A DNA stretch of 64,000 nucleotides from an uncultured Burkholderiales bacterium (GCA_937949525.1 CALEDT010000015.1:50484-114483); one strand, 5' to 3'; numbered from the stretch's first letter, positions 8,242 through 16,535 are shown. Notes: a model not told the origin generated them from the letters alone. Made by a program: numbers and translations.

Positions 8242-8289
8242 ACTGCCCATCGCGCTGGCGCATGCCTGAACTGCCCATCGCGCTGGCGC
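8228..8289 (+). repeat. 28-bp tandem duplication at the mrpE/mrpF junction
   Basis: Bases 8228-8289 repeat with period 28 (about 2.2 copies, exact). The unit contains the last codons of mrpE, its TGA and the first codons of mrpF. Because 28 is not a multiple of three, the first copy of the mrpF start (ATG 8234) runs into a TGA after 11 codons; only the second copy (ATG 8262) reads into mrpF. Confidence 0.95.
8234..8269 (+). CDS. 11-codon mini-ORF bridging mrpE and mrpF
   Basis: Reads MPELPIALAHA then TGA. It is a by-product of the tandem duplication: it duplicates the mrpF start and ends in the duplicated mrpE stop. It overlaps mrpE by 8 bp and mrpF by 8 bp, so ribosomes could hand over from mrpE to mrpF through it, preserving coupling. 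The peptide itself probably has no function. Translation is inferred only. Confidence 0.35.
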   Translation: MPELPIALAHA

Positions 8290-8546
8290 TGTTCCTGTTG
8301 GCCAACCTGCTGGTGGCGCTGCGCTGGGTGATGCGCGGGCCGACCCAGGCCGACCGCATGCTGGCGGCGCTGCTGTTCGGCACCACCGGGGTGGCGGTGC
8401 TGCTGCTGCTGGCCGAGGCCGGCGGGGTGGCGGAGCTGCTGGACGTGGCGCTGGTGTTCGCGCTGCTCGCCGCCATCGCAGGCGCCGCGTTCGCCGAGCG
8501 CGCCTGGCGCGAGGATAGACGGGAGCGCGCGCGTGGCGGCGATTGA
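8262..8546 (+). CDS. mrpF: Mrp-type Na+/H+ antiporter subunit F
   Basis: A 94-residue protein with three hydrophobic helices (IALALFLLANLLVALRWV, AALLFGTTGVAVLLLL, LDVALVFALLAAIAGAAF) and the MrpF/MnhF signature RGPTQADRMLA. Length is normal. The start is the second of two identical MPELPIAL starts created by the 28-bp duplication; the first is closed by a stop. It overlaps mrpG by 14 bp. Confidence 0.88.
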   Translation: MPELPIALALFLLANLLVALRWVMRGPTQADRMLAALLFGTTGVAVLLLLAEAGGVAELLDVALVFALLAAIAGAAFAERAWREDRRERARGGD

Positions 8547-8862
8547 CTGGCTGTCCGATGCGTTGCTGCTGGCCGGCGGTGCGTTCTTTCTCGCAGGTAC
8601 CGTCGGTGTCGTGCGCTTTCCCGACGTGTACTGCCGCCTGCACGCGCTGGCCAAGGTCGACAACCTCGGCCTGGGGCTGGTGGTGCTGGGTCTGGCGCTG
8701 CGCGCCGACAGCGTCACCGCCGTGGTCAAGCTGTCGTTGATCTGGCTGCTGGCCCTGTTCGCCAGCGCCACGGTGAGCTATCTGATCGCGCGGCGCGCGC
8801 TGCGGCGCGGCATCACGCCGTGGTCGGCGGAGCGGCCGGCGCCGCCGGAGCGCGCGCCGTGA
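8533..8862 (+). CDS. mrpG: Mrp-type Na+/H+ antiporter subunit G
   Basis: A 109-residue protein starting at GTG within the end of mrpF. It has three hydrophobic helices and the MnhG/MrpG motif GVVRFPDVYCRLHALAKVD, the most diagnostic part of the family. The C-terminal tail is short and basic then proline-rich. It overlaps the next gene by 4 bp (GTGA). Confidence 0.88.
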   Translation: MAAIDWLSDALLLAGGAFFLAGTVGVVRFPDVYCRLHALAKVDNLGLGLVVLGLALRADSVTAVVKLSLIWLLALFASATVSYLIARRALRRGITPWSAERPAPPERAP

Positions 8863-9131
8863 ACGCCTTCGACATGCTGCTCGCCCTGGCGTTGCTGCTG
8901 ACCGCCTGGCGCGCGCTGGCGGCGTCCGATCTGTTCAAGGGCAGCGTGCTGTTCATCGTTTTCGGCCTGTTGATGGCCATCGCCTGGGCCCGGCTCACGG
9001 CCCCCGACATCGCACTGGCGGAGGCCGCCATCGGTGCCGGTCTGACCGGCGCGCTGCTGCTCGATGCGGTTGGCCATCTGCGTGTCGGCCGTCGTCCGCG
9101 CGCGCAGGGCTCCACGGAGGACGGCGCATGA
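8859..9131 (+). CDS. DUF4040 / MbhD-like antiporter subunit
   Basis: A 90-residue membrane protein starting at the GTG that overlaps the mrpG stop; the open frame extends a little further upstream inside mrpG. Three hydrophobic helices and the motif RLTAPDIALAEAAIGAGL identify DUF4040, the module corresponding to MbhD of membrane-bound hydrogenases and to a C-terminal part of full-length MrpA. Here it is a separate gene, so the MrpA C-terminus is split off from any pump-type subunit. The next gene overlaps it by 4 bp. Confidence 0.8.
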   Translation: MNAFDMLLALALLLTAWRALAASDLFKGSVLFIVFGLLMAIAWARLTAPDIALAEAAIGAGLTGALLLDAVGHLRVGRRPRAQGSTEDGA

Positions 9132-9799
9132 GTCGCTGGCTGGGTGTGAGCGTGGTATTGCTGTGCACGCTGCTGGCGCTGGCCCTGGTCGGCGCCATGC
9201 TGGTGCTGCCCGACGCGCCGGTGCGTCTGCCCGGCGAGGTCGCACAACGCCTAGGCGAGAGCGGTGTCGACCATGCCGTGACCGCGGTGCTGCTGAACTT
9301 CCGTGGCTACGACACCCTGCTGGAGGTGGCGGTGTTGCTGCTGGCATTGCTGGGCATGCTCGCGGCCGGCGTGGCGCCGTTGCGGCCGGCGCCGTTCGCG
9401 GCCGATCCGCTGCTGGTGGCGCTGGCGCGCACGCTGGCGCCGCTGATGGTGCTGGTGGCCGGCTACCTGTTGTGGGCCGGCGCGTTCCGTCCGGGCGGAG
9501 CATTCCAGGCCGGCGCGGTGCTGGCGGCCGCCGGCGTGCTGTTGCGTCTGGCCGGTTTCCTGCCGGCGTGGAACGCGCCCGCGCTGCATCTGCGCGTGCT
9601 GCTGGCGGCCGGGTTCGCGCTGTTCCTGCTGGTCGCCGCGGCCGGTCTGTATTTCGGCGCCATGCTGCGTTATCCGCAGCCTGGAGCGGGCGCGTTGATC
9701 CTGGCCATCGAGACCGGCCTGACGCTGTCGCTCGGTCTGATCCTGGCCGGGCTGTTCCTGGCCGGACCGGAGACACCGCGGGCGCGGGGGGGCGCGTGA
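9128..9799 (+). CDS. MbhE-MrpB fusion antiporter subunit
   Basis: A 223-residue protein that appears to join two modules. Residues ~1-90 match the MbhE-like end of MrpA (TAVLLNFRGYDTLLEVAVLLLALLG). Residues ~95-220 match MrpB/MnhB (LAPLMVLVAGYLLWAG, PGGAFQAGAVLAAA). Such MrpA-C-terminus/MrpB fusions occur in group 2 Mrp systems. Five to six hydrophobic segments are visible. It is coupled by 4-bp overlaps to both neighbours. Confidence 0.8.
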   Translation: MSRWLGVSVVLLCTLLALALVGAMLVLPDAPVRLPGEVAQRLGESGVDHAVTAVLLNFRGYDTLLEVAVLLLALLGMLAAGVAPLRPAPFAADPLLVALARTLAPLMVLVAGYLLWAGAFRPGGAFQAGAVLAAAGVLLRLAGFLPAWNAPALHLRVLLAAGFALFLLVAAAGLYFGAMLRYPQPGAGALILAIETGLTLSLGLILAGLFLAGPETPRARGGA

Positions 9800-10158
9800 G
9801 TATCGGCCTGTTTTACGCGCTGGTCGGCGGTCTGCTGTTCGCGCTCGGTGTCGGCGGCCTGATCCTGCGCCCGCATCTGCTCAGCAAGATCCTGGCCTTC
9901 AACATCCTCGGCAGCGGCGCCTTCCTGGTGCTGGTCGGCCTGGGCCAGCGCGACGGCACGCCCGATCCGGTGCCGCAGGCCATGGTGCTGACCGGCATCG
10001 TCGTCGCCGTCGCCGCCACCGCGCTGGCGCTGGCGCTGGCGCGCCGCCTGCTCGATCTGTCCGGCGACATGGTGTTGCCGGGCGAAAAGGCGGCGGATGA
10101 GGCCGAGGCCGGCGACCAGGAGGCGGCACCCGGCGACGGCCCGCGCGGCGGCGCATGA
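9796..10158 (+). CDS. mrpC: Mrp-type Na+/H+ antiporter subunit C (NuoK-like)
   Basis: A 120-residue NuoK/MnhC-type subunit. The start is the GTG overlapping the previous stop (GTGA); the frame is open far upstream but that part is another gene's territory. Helices: FYALVGGLLFALGVGGLIL, ILAFNILGSGAFLVLVGLG and QAMVLTGIVVAVAATALALAL. The family motif DPVPQAMVLTGIVV is present. The tail is rich in Glu, Ala and Gly. It overlaps the first pump-type subunit by 4 bp. Confidence 0.87.
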   Translation: MSIGLFYALVGGLLFALGVGGLILRPHLLSKILAFNILGSGAFLVLVGLGQRDGTPDPVPQAMVLTGIVVAVAATALALALARRLLDLSGDMVLPGEKAADEAEAGDQEAAPGDGPRGGA

Positions 10159-11612
10159 TGACGATGGTGTTCGATCCGGCCTCCTGGCTGATCCTGCTGC
10201 CGCTGGCCTGGGCGACGCTGGCTTTCGTGCTCGGCGCCGGACGCGGTGCCCGGCTCGCCCTGGTCGGCTTGGGCGCGCAGGCGCTGCTGGCGTTGGAACT
10301 GGCGCGCCGGGTACGCGACCAGGGCGCCCATGCGCATGCCTTGGGCGGCTGGCCGGCGCCGCTGGGCATCGAACTGGCGGTGGACGGGCTGGCCGTGGTC
10401 ATGCTGTTGATGACCGCGCTGGTGGCACTGCCGCTGGGCCTGTACGCGCGCGCCTACTTTGGCGCCAAGCCCAAGGGCGGCGCGTGGTTCTGGCCGCTCA
10501 GCGGTTTTCTGATCGCCGCGCTCAACGCGCTGTTCCTGTCGGCCGACCTGTTCAACCTGTACGTCACGCTGGAACTGCTCGGGCTGGCCGCAGTCGGGCT
10601 CACCGCCGCGGCGGGCGATCGCATGGCGGTGGCGGCGGCGCTGCGTTACCTGCTGGCGACGCTGCTCGGCTCCGGGGCCTATCTGTTCGGCGTGGCGTTG
10701 ATCTACGGCACGTATGGCACGGTGTCGCTGGCCGCGCTGGCGCCGCTGATCAGCGCCGAACCAGCCGTGCTGCTGGCGTTGGCGCTGATGGTCATCGGCA
10801 TGCTGCTGAAGACCGCGCTGTTTCCGCTGCATTTCTGGCTGCCGCCGGCGCATGGCGGCGCGGTCAGCCCGGTATCGGCGCTGCTGTCGGCTCTGGTGAT
10901 CAAGGCTTCGTTCTATCTGCTGTTGCGGCTGTGGTTCGGCGTGTTCGAGCCGGTGGCGACGGTCGGTGCCGCGCAACTGATCGGCATACTGGGCGCCGGC
11001 GCCATCCTGTGGGGTTCGCTGCTGGCCTTGTTGCAGACGCGCCTGAAGATGCTGGTGGCGTATTCCACGGTGGCGCAGGTGGGTTATCTGTTCCTGGTGT
11101 TTCCACTCGCCACCGGCGTGTCGCCCGAGGCCGGCGTCAGCGCCTGGCAGGGCGGCATCATGCAGGCGCTGGCGCACGCGCTGGCCAAGGCGGCGATGTT
11201 CGCCGCGGCGGGGGCGATGATCGTGGCCACCGGGCGCGACGAGATCGTCGGTCTGTCCGGCGTCGGCGCCCGCCTGCCGCTCACGCTGTTCACCTTCGCG
11301 CTGGCGGGCGTGACGCTGATGGGCCTGCCGCCGTCGGGCGGGTTTTCCGCCAAATGGCTGCTGCTGATGGCGGCGCTGGACAGCGGCCAATGGTGGTGGA
11401 TCGTGGTGATGATGCTCGGCGGCCTGCTGTCCGCGGCCTACGTGTTCAAGGTATTGCGCCAGGCGTTCCTGCCGGCGCCGGGGGGCAGCGCGGTCGGGCG
11501 GGCGCCGCGCGCGCTCGAGCTGACCGCGTTGGCGCTGGCGCTGGGCGGCATCCTGCTCGGCCTGTTCGGCGCCCAGCCGCTGGCGCTGCTGGAAGCGGGA
11601 GGCGGGCGATGA
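10155..11612 (+). CDS. mrpD: Proton-pumping antiporter subunit, NuoL/M/N family, paralog 1 (MrpD position)
   Basis: A 485-residue polytopic protein with about 14 helices and a proton_antipo_M domain. Residues essential in MrpD, NuoM and relatives are present: TM5 Glu140 (LYVTLELLG), TM7 Lys219 (LLKTALFPLHFWLP), TM8 Lys250, and LKMLVAYSTVAQVGY. It directly follows mrpC, the usual place of mrpD. It should form one H+/cation channel half of the complex. It overlaps paralog 2 by 4 bp. Confidence 0.88.
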   Translation: MMTMVFDPASWLILLPLAWATLAFVLGAGRGARLALVGLGAQALLALELARRVRDQGAHAHALGGWPAPLGIELAVDGLAVVMLLMTALVALPLGLYARAYFGAKPKGGAWFWPLSGFLIAALNALFLSADLFNLYVTLELLGLAAVGLTAAAGDRMAVAAALRYLLATLLGSGAYLFGVALIYGTYGTVSLAALAPLISAEPAVLLALALMVIGMLLKTALFPLHFWLPPAHGGAVSPVSALLSALVIKASFYLLLRLWFGVFEPVATVGAAQLIGILGAGAILWGSLLALLQTRLKMLVAYSTVAQVGYLFLVFPLATGVSPEAGVSAWQGGIMQALAHALAKAAMFAAAGAMIVATGRDEIVGLSGVGARLPLTLFTFALAGVTLMGLPPSGGFSAKWLLLMAALDSGQWWWIVVMMLGGLLSAAYVFKVLRQAFLPAPGGSAVGRAPRALELTALALALGGILLGLFGAQPLALLEAGGGR

Positions 11613-13120
11613 GCGGCGACAGTCTGCTGCCGCTGGCGGTGGTGGCCAGTTCGTTCGTGCCGGGGTTGGCCATCTTCTTTCTGGCCGAGTCGCGCCACCG
11701 GCTGCGCAGCACGCTCAACCTGTTCGGTGCGTTCGCCAAGCTGGCGCTGATCGGCTACATCCTGTGGGGCGTGCTGCACGACCGTGAGTTCGTGTTCACC
11801 CATGAGGTGTTGCCGGGCCTGGATCTGGTACTCAAGGCGGACGCGCTGGCCATGCTGTTCGTGACGCTGTCGGCGGTGCTGTGGTTGTTCACCACCGTGT
11901 ACGCCATCGGCTACCTAGAAGGCTCGCCGCATCGCAGCCGCTTCTTCGGCTTCTTCAGCGTGTGCGTGACCGCGACGGTGGGAGTGGCCATGGCCGGCAA
12001 CCTGTTCACCTTCTTCCTGTTCTACGAACTGCTGACGCTGTCCACCTACCCGCTGGTGGTGCATCGCGGCACCGAACAGGCGTTGCGCGCCGGCCATGTC
12101 TACCTGGCCTACACGCTGGCCGGCGGCGCCGTGCTGCTGGTCGGCACGGTATGGCTGTACGGCATCGCCGGGCAGGTCGATTTCGTCACCGGCGGCGTGC
12201 TCGACCACCTGCCGGCGGAGTCGGCGCCGGCGCTGCGCATCATCTTCCTGCTGCTGATCGTCGGCCTGGGTGTCAAGGCCGCGCTGGTGCCGCTGCATGG
12301 CTGGCTGCCCAAGGCCATGGTGGCGCCGGCGCCGGTGTCTTCGTTGCTGCACGCGGTGGCGGTGGTCAAGGCGGGGGCGTTCGGCATCGTGCGCGTGGTG
12401 TACGAGGTGTACGGCGTCGAGTTCGCGCACACGCTGGCCCTGTTGGCGCCGCTGGCGCTGGCGGCGGCGATCACCATCGTCTGGGGCAGCCTGCGCGCGC
12501 TGTTCCAGGATGATCTGAAGAAACGGCTGGCCTATTCCACCGTCAGCCAAGTGTCCTATATCGTGCTCGGCACGGCGTTGTTCGGGCCGGTGGGCACCAT
12601 CGGCGGCGTGGTGCATCTGGTGCATCAGGGCATCATGAAGATCACGCTGTTCTTCTGCGCCGGCAACTTCGCCGAGACGCTGGGCATCCACAAGGTCAGC
12701 GAGATGGATGGCGTCGGCCGGCGCATGCCGTGGACCACGCTGGCGTTCAGCATCGGCGCGTTCGGCATGATCGGTGTGCCGCCGCTCGCCGGCTTCATCA
12801 GCAAATGGTATCTGGGCCTGGGGGCGCTGGAGGCTGGCATACCCTGGGTGCTGGCGGTGCTGGCGGCGTCGAGTCTGCTCAACGCCGCCTATTTCCTGCC
12901 CATCTTGTATCGCGCCTGGTTCAAGGAACCGCCGGCGGCCTGGCCGCACGAGCACATTCGTGCGCGCCGCTACTGGGAAACCTCGCGTCTGCTGCTGCTG
13001 CCGCCGCTGGTCACGGCGGCGGCTACGCTGCTGGTGGGTCTGTTCGCCGCCAGCAGTTGGACGCCGCTGGACTGGGCCAAGCTGATCGCCGCGCGCGAGT
13101 ATCTGCGCTGGGTGCCCTGA
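11609..13120 (+). CDS. Proton-pumping antiporter subunit, NuoL/M/N family, paralog 2
   Basis: A 503-residue polytopic protein starting at the ATG that overlaps paralog 1. TM5 Glu140 (FLFYELLTLSTYPLVVH), TM7 Lys223 (GVKAALVPLHGWLPKA), TM8 Lys254 (VVKAGAFGIVRV) and LKKRLAYSTVSQVSY are all conserved, so it should be pump-competent. It looks closer to the HyfB/FpoM/NuoM side of the family than paralog 1 does; this is a visual impression only. It ends 1 bp before paralog 3. Confidence 0.87.
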   Translation: MSGDSLLPLAVVASSFVPGLAIFFLAESRHRLRSTLNLFGAFAKLALIGYILWGVLHDREFVFTHEVLPGLDLVLKADALAMLFVTLSAVLWLFTTVYAIGYLEGSPHRSRFFGFFSVCVTATVGVAMAGNLFTFFLFYELLTLSTYPLVVHRGTEQALRAGHVYLAYTLAGGAVLLVGTVWLYGIAGQVDFVTGGVLDHLPAESAPALRIIFLLLIVGLGVKAALVPLHGWLPKAMVAPAPVSSLLHAVAVVKAGAFGIVRVVYEVYGVEFAHTLALLAPLALAAAITIVWGSLRALFQDDLKKRLAYSTVSQVSYIVLGTALFGPVGTIGGVVHLVHQGIMKITLFFCAGNFAETLGIHKVSEMDGVGRRMPWTTLAFSIGAFGMIGVPPLAGFISKWYLGLGALEAGIPWVLAVLAASSLLNAAYFLPILYRAWFKEPPAAWPHEHIRARRYWETSRLLLLPPLVTAAATLLVGLFAASSWTPLDWAKLIAAREYLRWVP

Positions 13121-13121
13121 T

Positions 13122-14780
13122 ATGCTGGTAGCCGCGATCCTGCTGCCGCTGCTGTTGGCGCTGTTGCTGCTGCATCCCGCCGGCCGTCCGCTGGTGCTGC
13201 GCCTGGGGCCGTGGACGCCGCTGCCGGCGCTGCTGCTGGCGCTGGCCGCACCGGACGATCTCGCCACCCGCCTGCCCTGGCTGCTGCTCGACACCCGGCT
13301 GGCGCTGGATGACACCGGCCGGCTGTTCCTGGCGTTCTCCGCGCTGATCTGGCTGCTGGCCGGTTTGCAGGCGCGTGCCTGGCTGGCAGCGGGCGGACGG
13401 CGCGCGCGCTTCGCCGGCTTCTTCCTGGTGGCGCAGGCCGGAAACCTGGGCCTGTGCGTAGCCCAGGGCGCTGCCGGCTTCTACGCGTTCTTCGCGCTGA
13501 TGACCTTCGCCGCCTACGGCCTGGTGGTGCATGCCGGCGGCGAGGACGCTCGCCGCGCCGGGCGGGTGTACCTGGCGCTGGCGGTGCTGGGTGAAGTGCT
13601 GATCCTGAGCGGCCTGCTGCTGCTGGTGGATGCCTGGGGCAGCCACTACCTCGCCGATTTCCACGCCGCCGGTGCGCCGCCGGCGCACCTGAGCCTGGCC
13701 GCCTGGTGTCTGCTGCTGGGTTTCGGCATCAAGACCGGACTGCCGCTGCTGCACGTGGCGCTGCCGCTGGCCTATGCCGCCACACCGCCGCCCGCCGCCG
13801 CCGCACTGGCCGGGGCGATGCTCAAGGCCGGGCTGCTCGGCTGGTGGCGTTTCCTGCCGCTGGGCGAAGTCGCGCTGCCGGATGTAGGCGGCGTGATGAT
13901 GGCGCTGGGCGCGTTCGCCGTATTCGCCGGCGTCGCCGTCGGGCTGATGCAGCGAGATGCCGGCGCCCTGCTGGCCTATTCCAGCATCAGCCAGATGGGC
14001 TATTTCCTGCTCGCGCTGGGTATCGCGCTGCAGGCGCCAAAGGTCTGGCCGCTGTTGGCGGCGGCGCTGGGCTTGTACGCGGCGCATCACGCGCTGGCCA
14101 AGTCGGCGCTGTTCCTCGGCCTGGGCGTGGTGCGCCGCGCCGGTGCCCGGCCGATGGTGCTGGCCGGCATGGCCGTGCCGGCCCTGGCCCTGGCCGGCGC
14201 GCCGTTGAGCAGCGGCCTGTTCGCCAAACAGGCGTTGAAGTCGGCACTGGCCGAGCCGTGGCTGCCCTGGGCCGCACAACTGCCCGTGCTGCTGATCGCG
14301 GGCTCCCTGGCGACGGCATTGCTGATGGCGCGGCTGTTGCTGCTGCTGGCGCGCGAGACCGGCCAACCGGCGCAGGTGCGTGTCGGCCTGACCCCGCCTT
14401 GGGTCTTCGCCTTGGGTTGTGTCGTCGTGCTGCCACTGTGGCTCGCCCCGATGGACGCCTGGCGCGCGGCTTTCGCCTGGCCGACGCTGGCCGGCGGCGC
14501 CTGGCCCATCTTGCTGGCGCTCGTCGTCGCCTATGGCGCCTGGCGTGTCGTTGCACACCCGCCGACGTTGCCGCCCGGTGACTGGCTGGTGCTGGTGGAG
14601 CGGGCACTCACCGCGCTGATGCGCCGTCTTGACCGACTGCCGCCGTTGGCGCTGGCGCCTCTGCCGCCACGCGCGGCGATGCGCTCGCCCTGGCTGGAGG
14701 CGCGGCTGCGCACCCTGCCCATCGCCGGCGTGGTCTGGCTGGGGCTGGCGGCGGCGTTCGTGGCCACGCTGCTGGCGTGA
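13122..14780 (+). CDS. Antiporter-like subunit, NuoL/M/N family, paralog 3 (TM5 Glu lost)
   Basis: A 552-residue polytopic protein. TM7 Lys204 (FGIKTGLPLLHVALPLA) and TM8 Lys235 (MLKAGLLGW) are kept. The TM5 position, Glu in paralogs 1 and 2, is Ala125 in YAFFALMTFAAYGLVVH. The Lys before the LAYS motif is also lost (RDAGALLAYSSISQMGYF). A divergent C-terminal part contains a long basic/hydrophobic extension. It probably sits in the complex but may not pump in the usual way. Confidence 0.85.
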   Translation: MLVAAILLPLLLALLLLHPAGRPLVLRLGPWTPLPALLLALAAPDDLATRLPWLLLDTRLALDDTGRLFLAFSALIWLLAGLQARAWLAAGGRRARFAGFFLVAQAGNLGLCVAQGAAGFYAFFALMTFAAYGLVVHAGGEDARRAGRVYLALAVLGEVLILSGLLLLVDAWGSHYLADFHAAGAPPAHLSLAAWCLLLGFGIKTGLPLLHVALPLAYAATPPPAAAALAGAMLKAGLLGWWRFLPLGEVALPDVGGVMMALGAFAVFAGVAVGLMQRDAGALLAYSSISQMGYFLLALGIALQAPKVWPLLAAALGLYAAHHALAKSALFLGLGVVRRAGARPMVLAGMAVPALALAGAPLSSGLFAKQALKSALAEPWLPWAAQLPVLLIAGSLATALLMARLLLLLARETGQPAQVRVGLTPPWVFALGCVVVLPLWLAPMDAWRAAFAWPTLAGGAWPILLALVVAYGAWRVVAHPPTLPPGDWLVLVERALTALMRRLDRLPPLALAPLPPRAAMRSPWLEARLRTLPIAGVVWLGLAAAFVATLLA

Positions 14781-14796
14781 TCGACGCCTGAGCGCC

Positions 14797-16431
14797 ATGT
14801 CCGCTTCGCTGGTGCTGCTGCCGCCGCTGCTGTTGCTGCCGTTGCTGCTGCACGGCGCGACGCGCACCGCTGCGCTGCGGCTCGCGTCCTGGGCACCGCT
14901 GCCGGCCCTGATGTTGGCACTGCTGGCGCCGGCCGACGCTGTCGGCGAGTGGTCCGGCGTGCTGCTCGGCAGCGTGTTCGGCCTGGATGCGACCGGCCGC
15001 CTGTTCCTCACCTTCACTGCGCTGGTCTGGCTGCTGGCCGGCCTGTACGCGCGCGTCTGGCTGCGTCTGGATGCGCGCGCCTGGCGCTTCTGGGCCTTCT
15101 ACCTGGCCACGCAGGCGGGCAACCTGGGCGTCTGTCTGGCGCTCGATGCGCTGAGCTTCTACCTGTGGTTCGCGCTGATGACCTTTGCCGCCTACGGCCT
15201 GGTGGTGTACGAGCGCACGCCGGAATCGCTGCGCGCCGGGCGCATCTACCTGATCATGGCCATGCTGGGCGAGGCGCTGCTGGTCGCGGGTTTGCTGCTG
15301 GCTGTGCACGCGGCCGGCGACGAACGCTTCGATGCCATCGCCGGCACCGCCCAAGGGCCGGTCACGCTGGCCTTGTTGATCGCCGGCCTGGGCGTCAAGG
15401 TGGGTGTGCCGCTGCTGCACATGTGGCTGCCGCTGGCGCATCCGGTGGCGCCGGTGCCGGCCAGCGCGGTGTTGTCGGGCGTCATGCTCAAGGCCGGCTT
15501 GCTCGGCTGGCTGCGCCTGCTGCCGCTGGGCAACCAGGCAGCGCCCGAAGCGGGGGCGCTGCTGATGGCGGCCGGGCTGCTGGCGATGTTGCTCGGTGTC
15601 GGCGCCGGCCTGATGCAGCGTAACGCCAAGGTGCTGCTGGCCTATTCCAGCATCAGCCAGATGGGTTACATGACCCTGGGGGTCGGCGCCGGTCTGCTTG
15701 CACCCGCCGCCTGGCCACTGTTGCTGAGCGCCGTGTCGCTGTATGCGCTGCATCATGCCCTGGCCAAGAGTGCGCTGTTCCTGGGCGTCGGCCTGATCCA
15801 CCGGCAGGGCGGGTCGCCGGCGGCACTGGCCGGCCTGACGCTGCCGGCGCTGGCGTTGGCCGGTGCGCCGCTGACCAGTGGCATGCCGGCCAAGCAGGCG
15901 TTGAAGCTGGCGCTGGCGCCGTTGCCCGCGCCCTGGCCCGAACTGCTCGCGCTGCTGCTACCGCTGGCCGCCTTCGGCACCGCGCTACTGATGCTGCGCC
16001 TGGTCTGGCTGCAGGCTGGCCGGGAGGGGCAGGGCGGTGGCGATGGACTCGCCCCGCCCTGGGCGCTGTCGCTGCTGGCGGTGGCCGGCGTGGTCTGGAT
16101 GGTGGCGCCGGCCCTGCCGCAAGCCACCGCCGTCGCCGCCTGGGCAGCATCCTGGCCGGTGCTGCTGGCACTGGTGACGGGTTACGCCGCCACGCGCGCG
16201 CGCCGCGCGTTGCCCCTACTGCTGCCGGGAGACCTGATCGTGCCGCTGGAAGCGGCCGTATCGCGCCTGTCGACCCTATTCATCACGCCTCGCGCGGATC
16301 GACCGCAGCCGATCGCGTGGCCGCTCGTTGGACGATGGGCGCGTGCCGAGGCCCTCGCGCGCCGCTGGCCGCTGGCCGGCTCGCTTTGGCTGGCCCTGCT
16401 GTTGGCCCTGCTGCTGGCTCTGCGGATGTGA
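14797..16431 (+). CDS. Antiporter-like subunit, NuoL/M/N family, paralog 4 (TM5 Glu lost)
   Basis: A 544-residue polytopic protein; the ATG 16 bp after paralog 3 is preferred to upstream in-frame starts inside that gene. It is most similar to paralog 3 ([38 protein letters not shown]). It keeps TM7 Lys201 (GVKVGVPLLHMWLPLA), TM8 Lys232 and the Lys of RNAKVLLAYSS. Like paralog 3 it has Ala (126) in place of the TM5 Glu. This is the last gene of the antiporter operon; a stem-loop follows. Confidence 0.85.
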   Translation: MSASLVLLPPLLLLPLLLHGATRTAALRLASWAPLPALMLALLAPADAVGEWSGVLLGSVFGLDATGRLFLTFTALVWLLAGLYARVWLRLDARAWRFWAFYLATQAGNLGVCLALDALSFYLWFALMTFAAYGLVVYERTPESLRAGRIYLIMAMLGEALLVAGLLLAVHAAGDERFDAIAGTAQGPVTLALLIAGLGVKVGVPLLHMWLPLAHPVAPVPASAVLSGVMLKAGLLGWLRLLPLGNQAAPEAGALLMAAGLLAMLLGVGAGLMQRNAKVLLAYSSISQMGYMTLGVGAGLLAPAAWPLLLSAVSLYALHHALAKSALFLGVGLIHRQGGSPAALAGLTLPALALAGAPLTSGMPAKQALKLALAPLPAPWPELLALLLPLAAFGTALLMLRLVWLQAGREGQGGGDGLAPPWALSLLAVAGVVWMVAPALPQATAVAAWAASWPVLLALVTGYAATRARRALPLLLPGDLIVPLEAAVSRLSTLFITPRADRPQPIAWPLVGRWARAEALARRWPLAGSLWLALLLALLLALRM

Positions 16432-16441
16432 CCTAGCCGAA

Positions 16442-16476
16442 CCCAAATGCCCGACTTGTGCACTCGGGTATTTGGG
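16442..16476 (+). terminator. Stem-loop after the antiporter operon
   Basis: CCCAAATGCCCGA (16442-16454) pairs with TCGGGTATTTGGG (16464-16476); 12 of 13 pairs are Watson-Crick and the other is G-U in RNA. The loop is 9 nt. No T-run follows, so it may be a terminator, or an operator or leader element for the DsrC-like gene 60 bp downstream. Confidence 0.5.
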
Positions 16477-16535
16477 CTAAGACGATAGTGTTCCCCGGAT
16501 CCCACGCGGGAATGGACGTCGACAGGAGGATGAAC

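Noticed and set aside
7732..16431. Respiratory complex I or a membrane-bound hydrogenase operon
   Set aside because: Only membrane-arm subunits are present; there are no NuoB/C/D/G/I-type or NiFe subunits. MrpE, F and G are specific to the Mrp/Mbh side.
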